Shown: positions 1 through 8,946 of the stretch, piece by piece
Layout of the letters: each line of letters begins with the position of its first letter
How positions within the stretch are numbered: the first letter of the stretch is position 1
From: CAMYMQ01 sp963730305
GTDB lineage: Bacteria; Pseudomonadota; Alphaproteobacteria; Bin65
NCBI GenBank assembly: GCA_963730305.1
Contig: CAVSRB010000007.1
Coordinates: forward strand, 186,001-250,000
Direction: 5' to 3'
Length of the DNA: 64,000 nucleotides
Made by a program: the position numbers and the translations under genes
Notes under the pieces: generated by a model
Database searches by the model: none
The model's input: only the letters and a program-made list of their open reading frames with translations
What the model was told of the DNA's origin: nothing

Positions 1-17
1 CACTCTTTGCCTGCCAA

Positions 18-1472
18 TTATAGCCCCGCCAGCGCCACGTATTTGATCTCGACATATTCATCGATGCCGTATTTGGAGCCTTCACGGCCGATGCCCGATT
101 CCTTGACCCCGCCGAACGGCGCGACCTCGGTCGAGATGATGCCGGTATTGACCCCGACGATGCCGTATTCCAGCGCCTCGGTGGTCCGCCAGATGCGGCC
201 GACGTCCCGACTATAGAAATACGCGGCGAGGCCGAATTCCGTGTCGTTGGCCATGCGCACCGCCTGGTCCTCGTCGCCGAAGCGGAACAGCGGCGCGACC
301 GGGCCGAAGGTCTCCTCGCGGGCGCAGCGCATGTCGGGCGTGACGTCGGCGAGCACGGTGGGCTGATAGAAGGTGCCGCCGAGCGCATGGCGCTGGCCGC
401 CGATCACCACGCGCGCGCCCTTGCCGACGGCGTCGGCGACGTGGGCCTCGACCTTCTCCAGCGCCGGCTCGTCGATCAGCGGGCCCTGGGCGACGCCCTG
501 GGTGAAGCCGTCGCCGACGGCGAGGCCGCTGACCGCCTGCGACAGCCGCGCGGCGAAGTCCTCGTAGATGCCGTCCTGGACGAGGAAGCGGTTGGCGCAG
601 ACGCAGGTCTGGCCGGTGTTGCGGTATTTCGAGGCGATCGCGCCCTCGACCGCGGCGTCGACGTCGGCATCGTCGTAGACGATGAAGGGCGCGTTGCCGC
701 CGAGCTCGAGCGAGACCTTCTTCACCGTGTCGGCGCACTGGCGCATCAAGAGCTTGCCGACCTCGGTCGAGCCGGTGAAGGACAGCTTGCGCACGATCGG
801 GTTCGAGGTCAGCTCGCCGCCGATCGCCGCCGCGTCCTCGCCGGTGACGATGTTGATGACGCCCTTGGGGAAGCCCGCCTGCTCGGCGAGCACCGCGAGC
901 GCCAGCGCCGACAGCGGCGTCTGCTCGGCCGGCTTGACCACGACCGGGCAGCCGGCGGCCAGCGCCGGGGCGATCTTGCGGGTGATCATCGCGATCGGGA
1001 AGTTCCACGGCGTGATCGCCGCGCACACCCCGATCGGCTCGCGCAGCGCCAGCAGCCGCGTCGCCCCGATCGGGCTCGGGATGGTGTCGCCGTAGACCCG
1101 CTTGCCCTCCTCCGCGAACCACTCGATGAACGACGCGCCGTAGCCGACCTCGCCGGTCGCCTCGGCCAGCGGCTTGCCCTGCTCGGAGACCATGATCGCG
1201 GCCAGGTCGGCCTGGTTGGCCATGCACAGGTCGAACCACTTGCGCAGGATGCCGGCGCGCTCCTTGGCCGAGCGGCGGCGCCAGTCGGGCCAGGCCGCGT
1301 TGGCGGCGTCGATCGCCCGGGCGGTCTCGGCCGCGCCCATGTCGGGGACGTGGGCGACGGTCTCGCCGTTGGCCGGGTTGGTCACCGCGAAGCTGCCGCC
1401 GCCGTCCGCGTCACACCAGGCGCCGTCGATAAAGCCCTGCTGACGCAACAGGGACGGGTCTGACAGGTTCAT
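18..1472 (-). CDS. gabD: NAD(P)-dependent succinate-semialdehyde dehydrogenase
   Basis: Aldehyde dehydrogenase family enzyme of 484 residues, close to the 482 of E. coli GabD. It oxidises succinate semialdehyde to succinate, the last step of the GABA shunt, in the cytoplasm. Visible landmarks are TPWNFP in the N-terminal cofactor domain, KPAEQTP, the FTGSTEVGK cofactor loop, ELGGNAP with the general-base Glu, GQTCVCANR with the catalytic Cys, and EETFGPVAP. The start chosen is the ATG that begins MNLSDPSLL; the open frame runs further upstream but that part is a shadow of the Sel1 gene. It lies about 50 bp downstream of the kinase/Sel1 gene on the same strand. The GabD assignment over other succinate- or glutarate-semialdehyde dehydrogenases rests on overall similarity and length. 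Confidence 0.88.
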   Translation of the reverse strand: MNLSDPSLLRQQGFIDGAWCDADGGGSFAVTNPANGETVAHVPDMGAAETARAIDAANAAWPDWRRRSAKERAGILRKWFDLCMANQADLAAIMVSEQGKPLAEATGEVGYGASFIEWFAEEGKRVYGDTIPSPIGATRLLALREPIGVCAAITPWNFPIAMITRKIAPALAAGCPVVVKPAEQTPLSALALAVLAEQAGFPKGVINIVTGEDAAAIGGELTSNPIVRKLSFTGSTEVGKLLMRQCADTVKKVSLELGGNAPFIVYDDADVDAAVEGAIASKYRNTGQTCVCANRFLVQDGIYEDFAARLSQAVSGLAVGDGFTQGVAQGPLIDEPALEKVEAHVADAVGKGARVVIGGQRHALGGTFYQPTVLADVTPDMRCAREETFGPVAPLFRFGDEDQAVRMANDTEFGLAAYFYSRDVGRIWRTTEALEYGIVGVNTGIISTEVAPFGGVKESGIGREGSKYGIDEYVEIKYVALAGL

Positions 1473-1522
1473 CGGTTCTCCCCCTAGCCTCGTGGCACTG
1501 CTGTCGCGGCCGGGCGGCGCAG

Positions 1523-3425
1523 CTACGGCCGCTTCTCGACCTTCTTCATCTCGTCCTGCAGGGCTTCGAGCGCCCGCTTGGCCTCGGCGTGGCCCTTCTC
1601 GGCCGCCTGCTTGTAGAAGGCGACCGCCTTGGTCAGGTTGCGCTCGGTCCCCAGCCCGTTCTGGTAGAACCGCCCGACGGCGAACATCGCCGCCCGATCG
1701 CCCTGCTTGGCCGCGGCTTCGTACCAGTTCAGCGCCTTGGCGTAGTCCTTCTCGGTGCCCTCGCCCTTCTCGTAGAGAACGCCGAGCAGGTACTGCGCGT
1801 CGACATGGTTGCGCACCGCGGCGCGCGCCGCCCACTGGTAGGCCAGCTTGTCGTCCTTGTCGACGCCGAGGCCGCGATAATAGTGGATCGCCAGGTTGGC
1901 CTGGGCGAATTCGTCGCCCAGCTCGGCGGCGCGCCGGAACCAGTAGGTCGACAGGCCGTAGTCCTGGGGGATGCCCTTGCCTTCCTCGTAGGCCACGCCG
2001 AGAATGTTCATGGCATTGGGATCGCCGTACTTGGCGCCCTCCAGCGCGGCCTTGATGGCTTCATCGGCGTCGCCGTTCTGGTAGAGCTCGGTCGCCTTGC
2101 GCGTCGCCTCCTTGGCCTGCTCGGAATAGCGCTGGAACAGGAAGCGGGCGAGCTCGGTTTCGGCGGTGATCACCTTCTCGAAGGCCTCGGTCTTCTCCTC
2201 CGGCGTCGTCGCCTTGGCATAGATGGCGCGGGCGTCGGTCACCGCCTTCTCCATCGCCTCCCGGTCCTTGGCCGCGGTGGTGTTGCTGTCGTTGGCGACC
2301 TTGGTCTTGTCGATCGCGGGCGGCGATTTGCCGCCGAGCGTGACGTAGGCGCCGACACCGCCGGCGACGACCAGCGCCGCCAGTCCGGCGACCAGCGCGT
2401 AGCGCCGCCGCGGCGTCGCCGCGGACCCGCTCGGGATCGGTCGGCAGCCGGCCGGCGACGATGGTCCGGTTCTCGTCGTCGCCGGACGGCGGCGGGAAAT
2501 GGGCCGACTGGTGCGACGGCTCGGGGATCGGCCCGCCGGCGAACGCGTCGCGCCAGGCCGCAATGGTCTGCGGCCGGTCGCGCTCGAACACGCGCAGGCC
2601 GTATTCGACCGCGGCGACGAAGTCGGGCGCATAGGCGCCCGGCGCGACCATCTCGGCGACCGGCACCATCGGGTCGGGCTGGCCCTTGGCCAGCGCCGTG
2701 GTCCGCTTGGGCGCCTCGGGCGGCCGCTCGCCGGTCATGCAGCGGTACATCGACGCGGCCATGGCGTAGATGTCGGTATAGGGGCCCTGCTCGCTGTCGC
2801 GCTCGTACTGCTCGACCGGGGCGAAGCCCTCGGTGACGATCGCGGTCAGGCCGGCGTTGCGGCCCGACAGCGCCTCGCGCGCGGCGCCGAAATCGAGCAG
2901 CACGGGCGAGCCGTCCTGGCGGATGTAGATGTTGTCCGGCTTGATGTCCCGGTGCAGGAAGCCCTTGGCGTGGATCTGCTCGAGGCCGTGGAGCAGCGGC
3001 ATGACCACCGCCTCCAGGGTCGCCTGGTCGATGACCTGGTCGCGGCGCAGCACGGCCTCCAGGCTCTCGCCGTGCTCGTATTCCATGACCAGGTACGAGG
3101 TGCCGTTGGCCTCGAAGAAGCGCAGCACGGAGACGATGTTGGGGTGGCGGAAGGCGACCAGGGTCGCCGCCTCCTGCCGGAAGCGGTCGAGCCCCCACTT
3201 GAAGTCGGCGGCGTCCTTGCCGCTGACCGGCACCACCGAATGGTCCTTCTGCTGCCGTCCGGCGATGCTGACCGGCAGGTATTCCTTGATCGCGACCTGG
3301 CGGTCGATGGCGATCTCGGTGGCCAGGTAGGTGATGCCGAAGCCGCCCGCGCCCAGCACCCGTTCGACCCGGTAGCCTTCGAATTGATAGCCCGGCGGCA
3401 GGGCATTCATATGGTCGTCGGACAT
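1523..3425 (-). CDS. Membrane Ser/Thr protein kinase with C-terminal Sel1 repeats (frameshifted)
   Basis: One gene read in two frames. The first part (3425 to about 2410) is a Hanks-type kinase: glycine loop GAGGFGITYLA, Lys in VAIKEYLP, catalytic loop HRDIKPDN and metal-binding DFGAA. After about 300 residues the frame shifts within a GC-rich run near 2402-2425. The new frame carries a transmembrane segment (YALVAGLAALVVAGGVGAYV) and then several Sel1-type repeats such as YWFRRAAELGDEFAQANLA and NWYEAAAKQGDRAAM. Together about 633 residues: cytoplasmic kinase, one membrane helix, periplasmic Sel1 solenoid, a known alphaproteobacterial architecture. Sel1 repeats mediate protein contacts, so a sensor role is plausible; the substrate is unknown. 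The clean continuation on both sides suggests a sequence error rather than a dead gene. Confidence 0.8.
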
Positions 3426-3566
3426 GCGCGCAGACGGGAACCTATAGGGGAACGGGATCGCGCGCGGATGTTATCACCAATCCACCGCGACGTTACCCTT
3501 TGTTACGGGAAATCAGGCGATTTTGTGTGCGTTCGCGGCGCCGCTTTCCGCCCATGCGGCGGGGCG

Positions 3567-4271
3567 TTACGCGAAATAGTGGTCCGGCGCGCCGAGGATG
3601 ACGTTGGTCGAGCCGCGGATGTGGCGCCGCATCGCCGCCTCGGCGCGTTCGGGGTCGTGCCGGAGGATGGCGTCGATGATCTCCCGGTGCTCGCCGCGGG
3701 AGCGCTCGGTCTGGCGCGGCTGCATCAGCATGACCTGGAACTGGATGCGGATCAGCGCGAGCTTGGTCTGCTGGACGAAATGCGGGATGTGGGCGTTGCG
3801 CCCGATCCGCATGACCAGGTTGTGGAACTGCTCGTTGTACTCGTTGTAGCTCGGGAACTCGGTGCCCTCGTCCCACAGCCGCTCGACCTCGAGCAGCTCG
3901 GCCCGGTCCGCGTCCTCGAGGTGGCGCGCCGCCTCGGCCGCCGCGTGGCCCTCGAGCACCTCGCGGATCTGGTGGAGCTCGGCGACGTCGGTGCGCGACA
4001 TCCGGCGCACGCTCGCCCCGCGGTAGGGCGCGAGCTGGATCAGGCCTTCGGCGTCGAGCCGATGCAGCGCTTCGCGCACCGAGCCGCGGCTGACCCCCAG
4101 CGCCTCGGTCAATTCCGGCTCGACCAGGCGCTGGCCCGGCACATAGCGCCCCTCGCGCACGCCATCCTTGATCTCGTTGATGACCCGGTCGACCGCCGAG
4201 ACGAGCGGCCGTTGCGCGCTATCCTCCAGGGACATGCTGCGCCGACCGTATGCGGGCTTCACCTCGCTCAT
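3567..4271 (-). CDS. GntR family regulator, FCD subfamily
   Basis: A 234-residue transcription factor. The N-terminal winged helix-turn-helix (about residues 25-90) contains PGQRLVEPELTEALGVSRGS followed by VREALHRL, typical of the FadR/FCD branch of GntR. The C-terminal half is the all-helical FCD effector domain, with the metal-site pattern of conserved Asp/His (FHNLVMRIG, EHREIIDAIL, MRRHI). It is divergent from the MetE-like gene, and the 194 bp between them holds a perfect 12-bp palindrome, so it probably controls itself and that gene plus the receptor downstream. The ligand cannot be read from sequence; FCD proteins usually sense small organic acids. Confidence 0.85.
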   Translation of the reverse strand: MSEVKPAYGRRSMSLEDSAQRPLVSAVDRVINEIKDGVREGRYVPGQRLVEPELTEALGVSRGSVREALHRLDAEGLIQLAPYRGASVRRMSRTDVAELHQIREVLEGHAAAEAARHLEDADRAELLEVERLWDEGTEFPSYNEYNEQFHNLVMRIGRNAHIPHFVQQTKLALIRIQFQVMLMQPRQTERSRGEHREIIDAILRHDPERAEAAMRRHIRGSTNVILGAPDHYFA

Positions 4272-4372
4272 GCCCCCTTATAGGGGCAGCGGGCCGGCGA
4301 ATGAACCGCCAAAGCCGCCGGCCGGCGGCTTCAGGCCGGGCCGCGCGGGAGGGCGACCTCGACAATAGGTGT

Positions 4373-4384
4373 ATAGTCGACTAT
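4373..4384. promoter_or_regulatory. Palindromic candidate operator ATAGTCGACTAT
   Basis: Perfect 12-bp palindrome, extended to one side by GT and the other by GA, lying between the divergent GntR regulator and the MetE-like gene, 82 bp before the latter's GTG start. FCD-type GntR proteins bind short AT-flanked dyads of this size in their own promoter regions, so this is the best candidate site for the adjacent regulator. Assignment is by position and symmetry only. Confidence 0.5.
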
Positions 4385-4465
4385 GAGTTGGATCGTCCGA
4401 CGATTTCGTACAAGCACGATACGGCCGCAGCCCACCGAACGCGGCGGCCACCGGGGGACGATGGG

Positions 4466-5707
4466 GTGAGCGACGCGTCGAACGATCTGGACACGCTCCG
4501 GGTCGACCAGATTGGCGGACTGGTCGGTCCGGCTGCGCTGCGGGCGGCGGCGCGCCGGTTCGAGGCGGGCGAGATCGACACGGCAGCGATGCGCGCGGCC
4601 GAGGACGATGCGATCCGGGCCGTTCTCCACAAGCAGGAAGCGCTGGGACTGCCGATCCTCTCCGACGGCGAGCTGCGCCGGAAGAACTTCCAGGAGAGCT
4701 TCGCGCTGGCGGTCAGCGGCTACGACACCGGCGCCGAGGCGGCGACCGGCGCCGCCTATCGTCAGGCGACGATCAACCGGTCGCCGTCGGCCCGCGCCGA
4801 GCAGGACTTCGCCGCCGCCGGACCGCCGGTCTTCACCCGCCGGCCGGTGGTCGAGCGGCTCGCGCTGATCCGCAACGTGCCGCTGGAGGAATACGCCTTC
4901 GCCAGCCGCCAGGCGGCGACCCCGGTCAAGGTCGCGATGATGAGCCCCGACCGCATCTCCCAGCGCTTCGCCTGGGAGGACTCGCGCGCCGTCTATCCGG
5001 ACATGGACGCCTTCGTCGCCGACGTGGTCGCGATCGGCCGCGAGATGATCCGGCAGCTGATCGACGCCGGCTGCCGCTACATCCAGATCGACGCCCCCGG
5101 CTACACCGCCTATGTCGACGAGGTCTCGCTCGACCGCATGCGGGCGCGCGGCGAGGACCCGGAAGCCAATCTCGCCCGCTCGATCGCAGCCGACAACGCC
5201 ATGATCGCGGGCTTCGAGGGCGTCACCTTCGGCCTGCACATCTGCAAGGGCAACGCCCGGACGATCGACCCGAGGACGGGCAAGGTCGCCGCCCAATGGC
5301 ACCGGGAGGGCGCCTACGACGCCATCGCCGAACGGCTGTTCAGCGAGCTCGACCACCAGCGCCTGCTGCTCGAATACGACGACGAGCGCTCGGGCGGCTT
5401 CGCGCCGCTGCGCTTCGTGCGCAAGGGCACCGTCGCCGTGCTCGGCCTGGTCAGCACCAAGACCGAGGACGTCGAGGACGCGGCCGGGCTCGAGGCGCGG
5501 ATCGCCGAGGCCGAGCGCCACCTGCCGCTCGACCAGCTCGCGCTCAGCCCGCAATGCGGCTTCGGCGGCATGGACCCGATCCACCCGCAGATCGCCGAGG
5601 ACATCCAATGGCGCAAGTTCGAGCGGATCATCGAGACCGCTCGCGAGGTGTGGGGCGAACAGGGGTCGGGCGGGCAGACGCGCCCGTCCAAGAGAAGCAC
5701 GGGATAA
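4466..5707 (+). CDS. Cobalamin-independent methionine synthase-like protein (MetE C-terminal domain)
   Basis: About 413 residues, matching the C-terminal catalytic domain of MetE without the N-terminal duplicate. The zinc-site pattern is present: HIC in GLHICKGN, Glu in LLEYDDE, and Cys in SPQCGFGG. Such stand-alone domains transfer methyl groups from a methylated donor to a thiol; full MetE uses methyltetrahydrofolate triglutamate and homocysteine, but the short forms often use other substrates. The start is the GTG giving VSDASNDL, preceded by GGGGGA; the open frame extends upstream but across the operator region. It is followed after 23 bp by an NMT1-type receptor, so the pair may salvage a methylated or sulfur-containing compound (inference). 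Confidence 0.75.
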   Translation: MSDASNDLDTLRVDQIGGLVGPAALRAAARRFEAGEIDTAAMRAAEDDAIRAVLHKQEALGLPILSDGELRRKNFQESFALAVSGYDTGAEAATGAAYRQATINRSPSARAEQDFAAAGPPVFTRRPVVERLALIRNVPLEEYAFASRQAATPVKVAMMSPDRISQRFAWEDSRAVYPDMDAFVADVVAIGREMIRQLIDAGCRYIQIDAPGYTAYVDEVSLDRMRARGEDPEANLARSIAADNAMIAGFEGVTFGLHICKGNARTIDPRTGKVAAQWHREGAYDAIAERLFSELDHQRLLLEYDDERSGGFAPLRFVRKGTVAVLGLVSTKTEDVEDAAGLEARIAEAERHLPLDQLALSPQCGFGGMDPIHPQIAEDIQWRKFERIIETAREVWGEQGSGGQTRPSKRSTG

Positions 5708-5730
5708 CCCGAAACCACGGAGGAAATGCC

Positions 5731-6699
5731 ATGAAACAGGGTAGCAGGATGCTCGTCTACGCCGGGGTGCTCGGCCTCGGCACCGCCGCCGCCCCGGCCC
5801 ACGCGACCGAGACGGTCAAGGTCGCCATCGGCCATATGGGGCTGTTCTGGAACTCGATCGTGACCATGGTCGGCCAGAAGAAGGGCTTCTTCAAAGCCGA
5901 GGGCATCAAGGTCGAGCGGCTCGGCACCAAGGGCGGCTCGTCGACCGTCCGCGCGGTCACCGCCGGCGGCATGGACATCGGCATCGCCAACGGCACCCTG
6001 GGCGTGATCGCCGCCTACAAGAAGGGCTTGCCGGTCCGCATCATCAGCTCGGAGCAGGTCGGCACCGGCGACATCTACTGGATCGTCAAGGCCGACAGCC
6101 CGCTCAAGAAACCGCGCGACGTCGACGGTCACGTCCTCAGCTTCTCGCGGCCCGGCTCCTCGACCAACCTGGCCGCGCTGTCGGTCGCCGAATCGCTGCA
6201 CATCAAGCCGAAGCTGCTCTCGGTCGGCGGCCCGACCGGCGCGCGCACCCAGATGATGAGCGGCCAGATCGACACCGCCTGGCAGGCGCCGCCGCTGGGC
6301 CTCAAGCTGGTCCACGAGGGCAAGGCGCGCATCCTGCTCACCGGCAAGCTCGCCAAGACCATCTCCGACATCTCGATCCGGGTGAACATCGCCAACGCCA
6401 AGTGGCTCGCGGTGCACCGTGACGCGGCGACCCGCTACATGCGCGCGCGCAAGAAGACGCTCGACTGGATGTTCGGCAAGGGCCAGCAGGAGGCGATCCA
6501 GATCTGGTCGAAGGCGAGCAAGAGCATCACCCCGGCGATCGGCAAGGCGGCCGCCGACTTCTACAAGCGCGACGACATGCGGCTGGCGCCGATCGGCAAC
6601 CTCGACAAGGTCGTCGCGATCGCGATCAAGTACAAGCGGATCAAGAAGCCGCTGACCGCCGCCGAGAAGAAGGAGCTGGTGCAGATCCTGGTGAAGTAG
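5731..6699 (+). CDS. ABC transporter substrate-binding protein, NMT1/SsuA/THI5 type
   Basis: A 322-residue periplasmic receptor. A Sec signal peptide ends near PAHATE. The mature part begins VKVAIGHMGLFWNSI and contains KKGFFKAEGIKVE and DIGIANGTLGVIAAYKKG, the signature layout of NMT1-like solute receptors for sulfonates, pyrimidine precursors or related compounds. AGGAAA precedes the ATG at good spacing. No permease or ATPase gene follows; the next gene is a GntR regulator on the other strand. The receptor must therefore share membrane components encoded elsewhere, or the cluster is partial. Co-transcription with the MetE-like gene is likely. The ligand is unknown. Confidence 0.8.
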   Translation: MKQGSRMLVYAGVLGLGTAAAPAHATETVKVAIGHMGLFWNSIVTMVGQKKGFFKAEGIKVERLGTKGGSSTVRAVTAGGMDIGIANGTLGVIAAYKKGLPVRIISSEQVGTGDIYWIVKADSPLKKPRDVDGHVLSFSRPGSSTNLAALSVAESLHIKPKLLSVGGPTGARTQMMSGQIDTAWQAPPLGLKLVHEGKARILLTGKLAKTISDISIRVNIANAKWLAVHRDAATRYMRARKKTLDWMFGKGQQEAIQIWSKASKSITPAIGKAAADFYKRDDMRLAPIGNLDKVVAIAIKYKRIKKPLTAAEKKELVQILVK

Positions 6700-6760
6700 G
6701 GTTCGCGCGGCGGGCCGGCGCCCATCGGCGGGCCGGCCTGCTGCGCCCCTCGTCCCGCCG

Positions 6761-7420
6761 TCAGCGGGCCGGACGGAACACCGAGTCCGGCAGCGACGAC
6801 ACCGACGCCTGGCTGCGCCGAACGTGGTTGGCCATCGCGCGGCGGGCGCCGTCCGGGTCGCCGTCGAAGATCGCCGTCGCGATCTCCCGGTGTTGCGTGA
6901 TCGAGCCGTGGATCTGGTCGCGCGTGATGGTCTGGCGGAACTGGCCGAAGAACATCTGGTTGTGGAGCTGTTCCAGGATCGCGGCTAGGCGCGCGTTGCC
7001 CGCGATCTCGACGATCACCCGATGGAAGTTGAGGTTGGCGCGGTTGTAGATCAACGCGTCCTGGGTCTCGCCCAGCACGATCATCTCTTCGACCGCCTTC
7101 TGCAGCTTGGCCCGATTGTCGCCCTTGTCGATGTTCCGGGCGGCGGTCTCCGCGGCCATCGCTTCCAGATTCTCGCGGACCTCGAGGATATCGCTCGCTT
7201 CTTTCCGGGACAGTCGGCGAACGACGGCGCCCCGGTTGCGAACGAGCTCGACGACGCCCTCGCTGGCCAGGCGCTGCAGCGCCTCGCGGATCGAGCTGCG
7301 GCCGATCCCCGTCATCTCCACCAATTCGTGCTCGATCAGCCGCTGGCCGGCCACGAATTGACCGGTGAACAATCGTTCCCGGATCTCGGCAACGGCCATC
7401 TCGACGGCGCCGTCGATCAT
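6761..7420 (-). CDS. GntR family regulator, FCD subfamily
   Basis: A 219-residue regulator from the ATG that begins MIDGAVEMAV; an 18-residue upstream extension rich in Arg is possible but unlike the family. The winged helix holds AGQRLIEHELVEMTGIGRSS and IREALQRLASEG. The FCD domain shows the conserved NFHRVIVEIAGNARL and QHREIATAIFDGD motifs. It is divergent from tctC, so control of the tripartite transporter operon is likely, probably by the transported organic acid. Its sequence is related to, but clearly different from, the GntR regulator at 3567-4271. Confidence 0.85.
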   Translation of the reverse strand: MIDGAVEMAVAEIRERLFTGQFVAGQRLIEHELVEMTGIGRSSIREALQRLASEGVVELVRNRGAVVRRLSRKEASDILEVRENLEAMAAETAARNIDKGDNRAKLQKAVEEMIVLGETQDALIYNRANLNFHRVIVEIAGNARLAAILEQLHNQMFFGQFRQTITRDQIHGSITQHREIATAIFDGDPDGARRAMANHVRRSQASVSSLPDSVFRPAR

Positions 7421-7822
7421 TCGTGCGGCTCTCCATTCCCGGCGATTGCGAGCGTCGCCCGGCGGGCGTCGCACGATCGCGTCATCCTAGCAGACCGACC
7501 GCAGGACGGGTCCGGCGCTCGTCGGCACGCGTGCTTGCGTGCATATTGATCGGATGATATTAGCAGACAATTCTATATGACAAAATAACACATCGGCCGA
7601 AGGCTTGCGCCGCCCGTCATCGAGCGGGGACCGATGGGAGGGAATCGCGTTCCGTCGGAACGCCACGACACTTCGATCCAGCGGCCCTGCCGCGCGGCCG
7701 CCCGGTCCCGTGCAGGCACACAATCGACCGGCGTCGGCGCGCCAGCCAGGGGCGAGCAGGCCGCACGCGCCGGCCCCACCGAACGACGACGCCGAACGAC
7801 ATCACCGAGAATGGGAGGAACC
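7421..7822. promoter_or_regulatory. Divergent promoter region between gntR and tctC
   Basis: A 402-bp region with no convincing gene. The part at about 7540-7595 is clearly more AT-rich than its surroundings and holds a GACAA direct repeat (7566-7570 and 7579-7583) flanking TTCTATAT. This is the likely location of the regulator's site and of the transporter promoter. The remaining 220 bp before tctC is ordinary GC-rich sequence. tctC itself has a strong GGAGG ribosome binding site. Confidence 0.4.
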
Positions 7823-8839
7823 ATGTTACATCGAACCGGACAGTCTCGCGGCAGGGGCCTGGCGGGCGCGTCCCTGGTCGCCGCCGCGGCGATCGCCTTC
7901 GCCGCCGCGCCCGGCACGGCGCACGCCGCCGCGTGGCCCGACAAGCCGCTGACCATGGTCGTCCCCACGCGCGCGGCGGGCGGCCTCGACCGGCTCACCC
8001 GCACGATGGCCAACTTCCTGTCGAAGGAGCTCGGCCAGCCGGTCAAGGTCATCAACAAGCCGGGCGGCATGACCGCCCTGGGCATGAAATACGTCCTCGA
8101 CAAGCCCCACGACGGCTATCACATCTACTCTGCGATCTTCCCGTTCCCGATCATCATTCAGTCGCGGCACTTGCTCGGCCTCAAGGTCAGCGACTTCGCC
8201 TACATCAACGCCCAGCAGGCCGACACGGCGACGATCATCGTCAACAAGGACAAGCCGTATAAGACCCTCGGCGACCTCCTCTCGGCGATCAAGGCGCATC
8301 CCGGCAAGCTCAGCCACGCGACCACGCGCGGCAGCATCATGAACCTGTTCGTGGCCGATCTGCTCACCAAGATGGGCCTCAAGCCCGACGCGGTCCGCGG
8401 CGTCAACTACACGAGCGGCGGGCCGATCGCGACGGCGATCGTCGGCGGCCAGATCGACTTCTTCCTGGCGACGACGCAGAGCTATGCGCGGATCAAGTCG
8501 AAGACCCGCGGCCTCGCCACCTTCGACGACAAGCCCGATCCCGTCTGGCACTCGCCGCCGATCAACACGGCGCTCAAGAAGCTCGGCTACAAGTTTCAGC
8601 TCGACTTCTTCAACGTGACCATCCGCACCTTCGCCGTGCCGTCCGACGTCCGTACGAAATATCCGGACCGCTGGAAGATCCTGGTCGACGCCATGCACAA
8701 GATCCTCTCGGACCCGGCCAAGCGGGCCGCCTTCCGCAAGGCCGACACCGGCGCCGATTGGGTCGGTCCGGAGAAGACGGCGGCCAAGATCGCGGCCATG
8801 GAAAAGGCTCTCAAGACCCGCATGGGCAAGAAGAAGTAG
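7823..8839 (+). CDS. tctC: Tripartite tricarboxylate transporter substrate-binding protein (TctC/Bug family)
   Basis: A 338-residue periplasmic receptor with a long Sec signal peptide (cleavage probably after GTAHA). The mature sequence starts AWPDKPLTMVVPTRAAGGLD, the typical Bug-family opening that shapes the carboxylate-binding pocket, and includes KVINKPGGMTALGMKYV. These receptors bind carboxylates such as citrate, aromatic acids or amino acids and hand them to TctAB, driven by an ion gradient rather than ATP. It is the first gene of an operon with the fused tctB-tctA gene (107 bp downstream) and a bicupin gene. The ligand is unknown. Confidence 0.9.
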   Translation: MLHRTGQSRGRGLAGASLVAAAAIAFAAAPGTAHAAAWPDKPLTMVVPTRAAGGLDRLTRTMANFLSKELGQPVKVINKPGGMTALGMKYVLDKPHDGYHIYSAIFPFPIIIQSRHLLGLKVSDFAYINAQQADTATIIVNKDKPYKTLGDLLSAIKAHPGKLSHATTRGSIMNLFVADLLTKMGLKPDAVRGVNYTSGGPIATAIVGGQIDFFLATTQSYARIKSKTRGLATFDDKPDPVWHSPPINTALKKLGYKFQLDFFNVTIRTFAVPSDVRTKYPDRWKILVDAMHKILSDPAKRAAFRKADTGADWVGPEKTAAKIAAMEKALKTRMGKKK

Positions 8840-8946
8840 CGCGCGACACGGACGACACGGACAGCGCCGGCGGTGGGCGCACCGCCGCCGGCGATCCCGT
8901 CCGGCAGCCTGACACGGCGTCGCGCCTCAGATACGGAGTCTCGTCG

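Noticed and set aside
5296..6699. Long N-terminal extension of the NMT1-type receptor
   Set aside because: The extension is a shadow of the MetE-like gene; the ATG at 5731 has a ribosome binding site and signal peptide.
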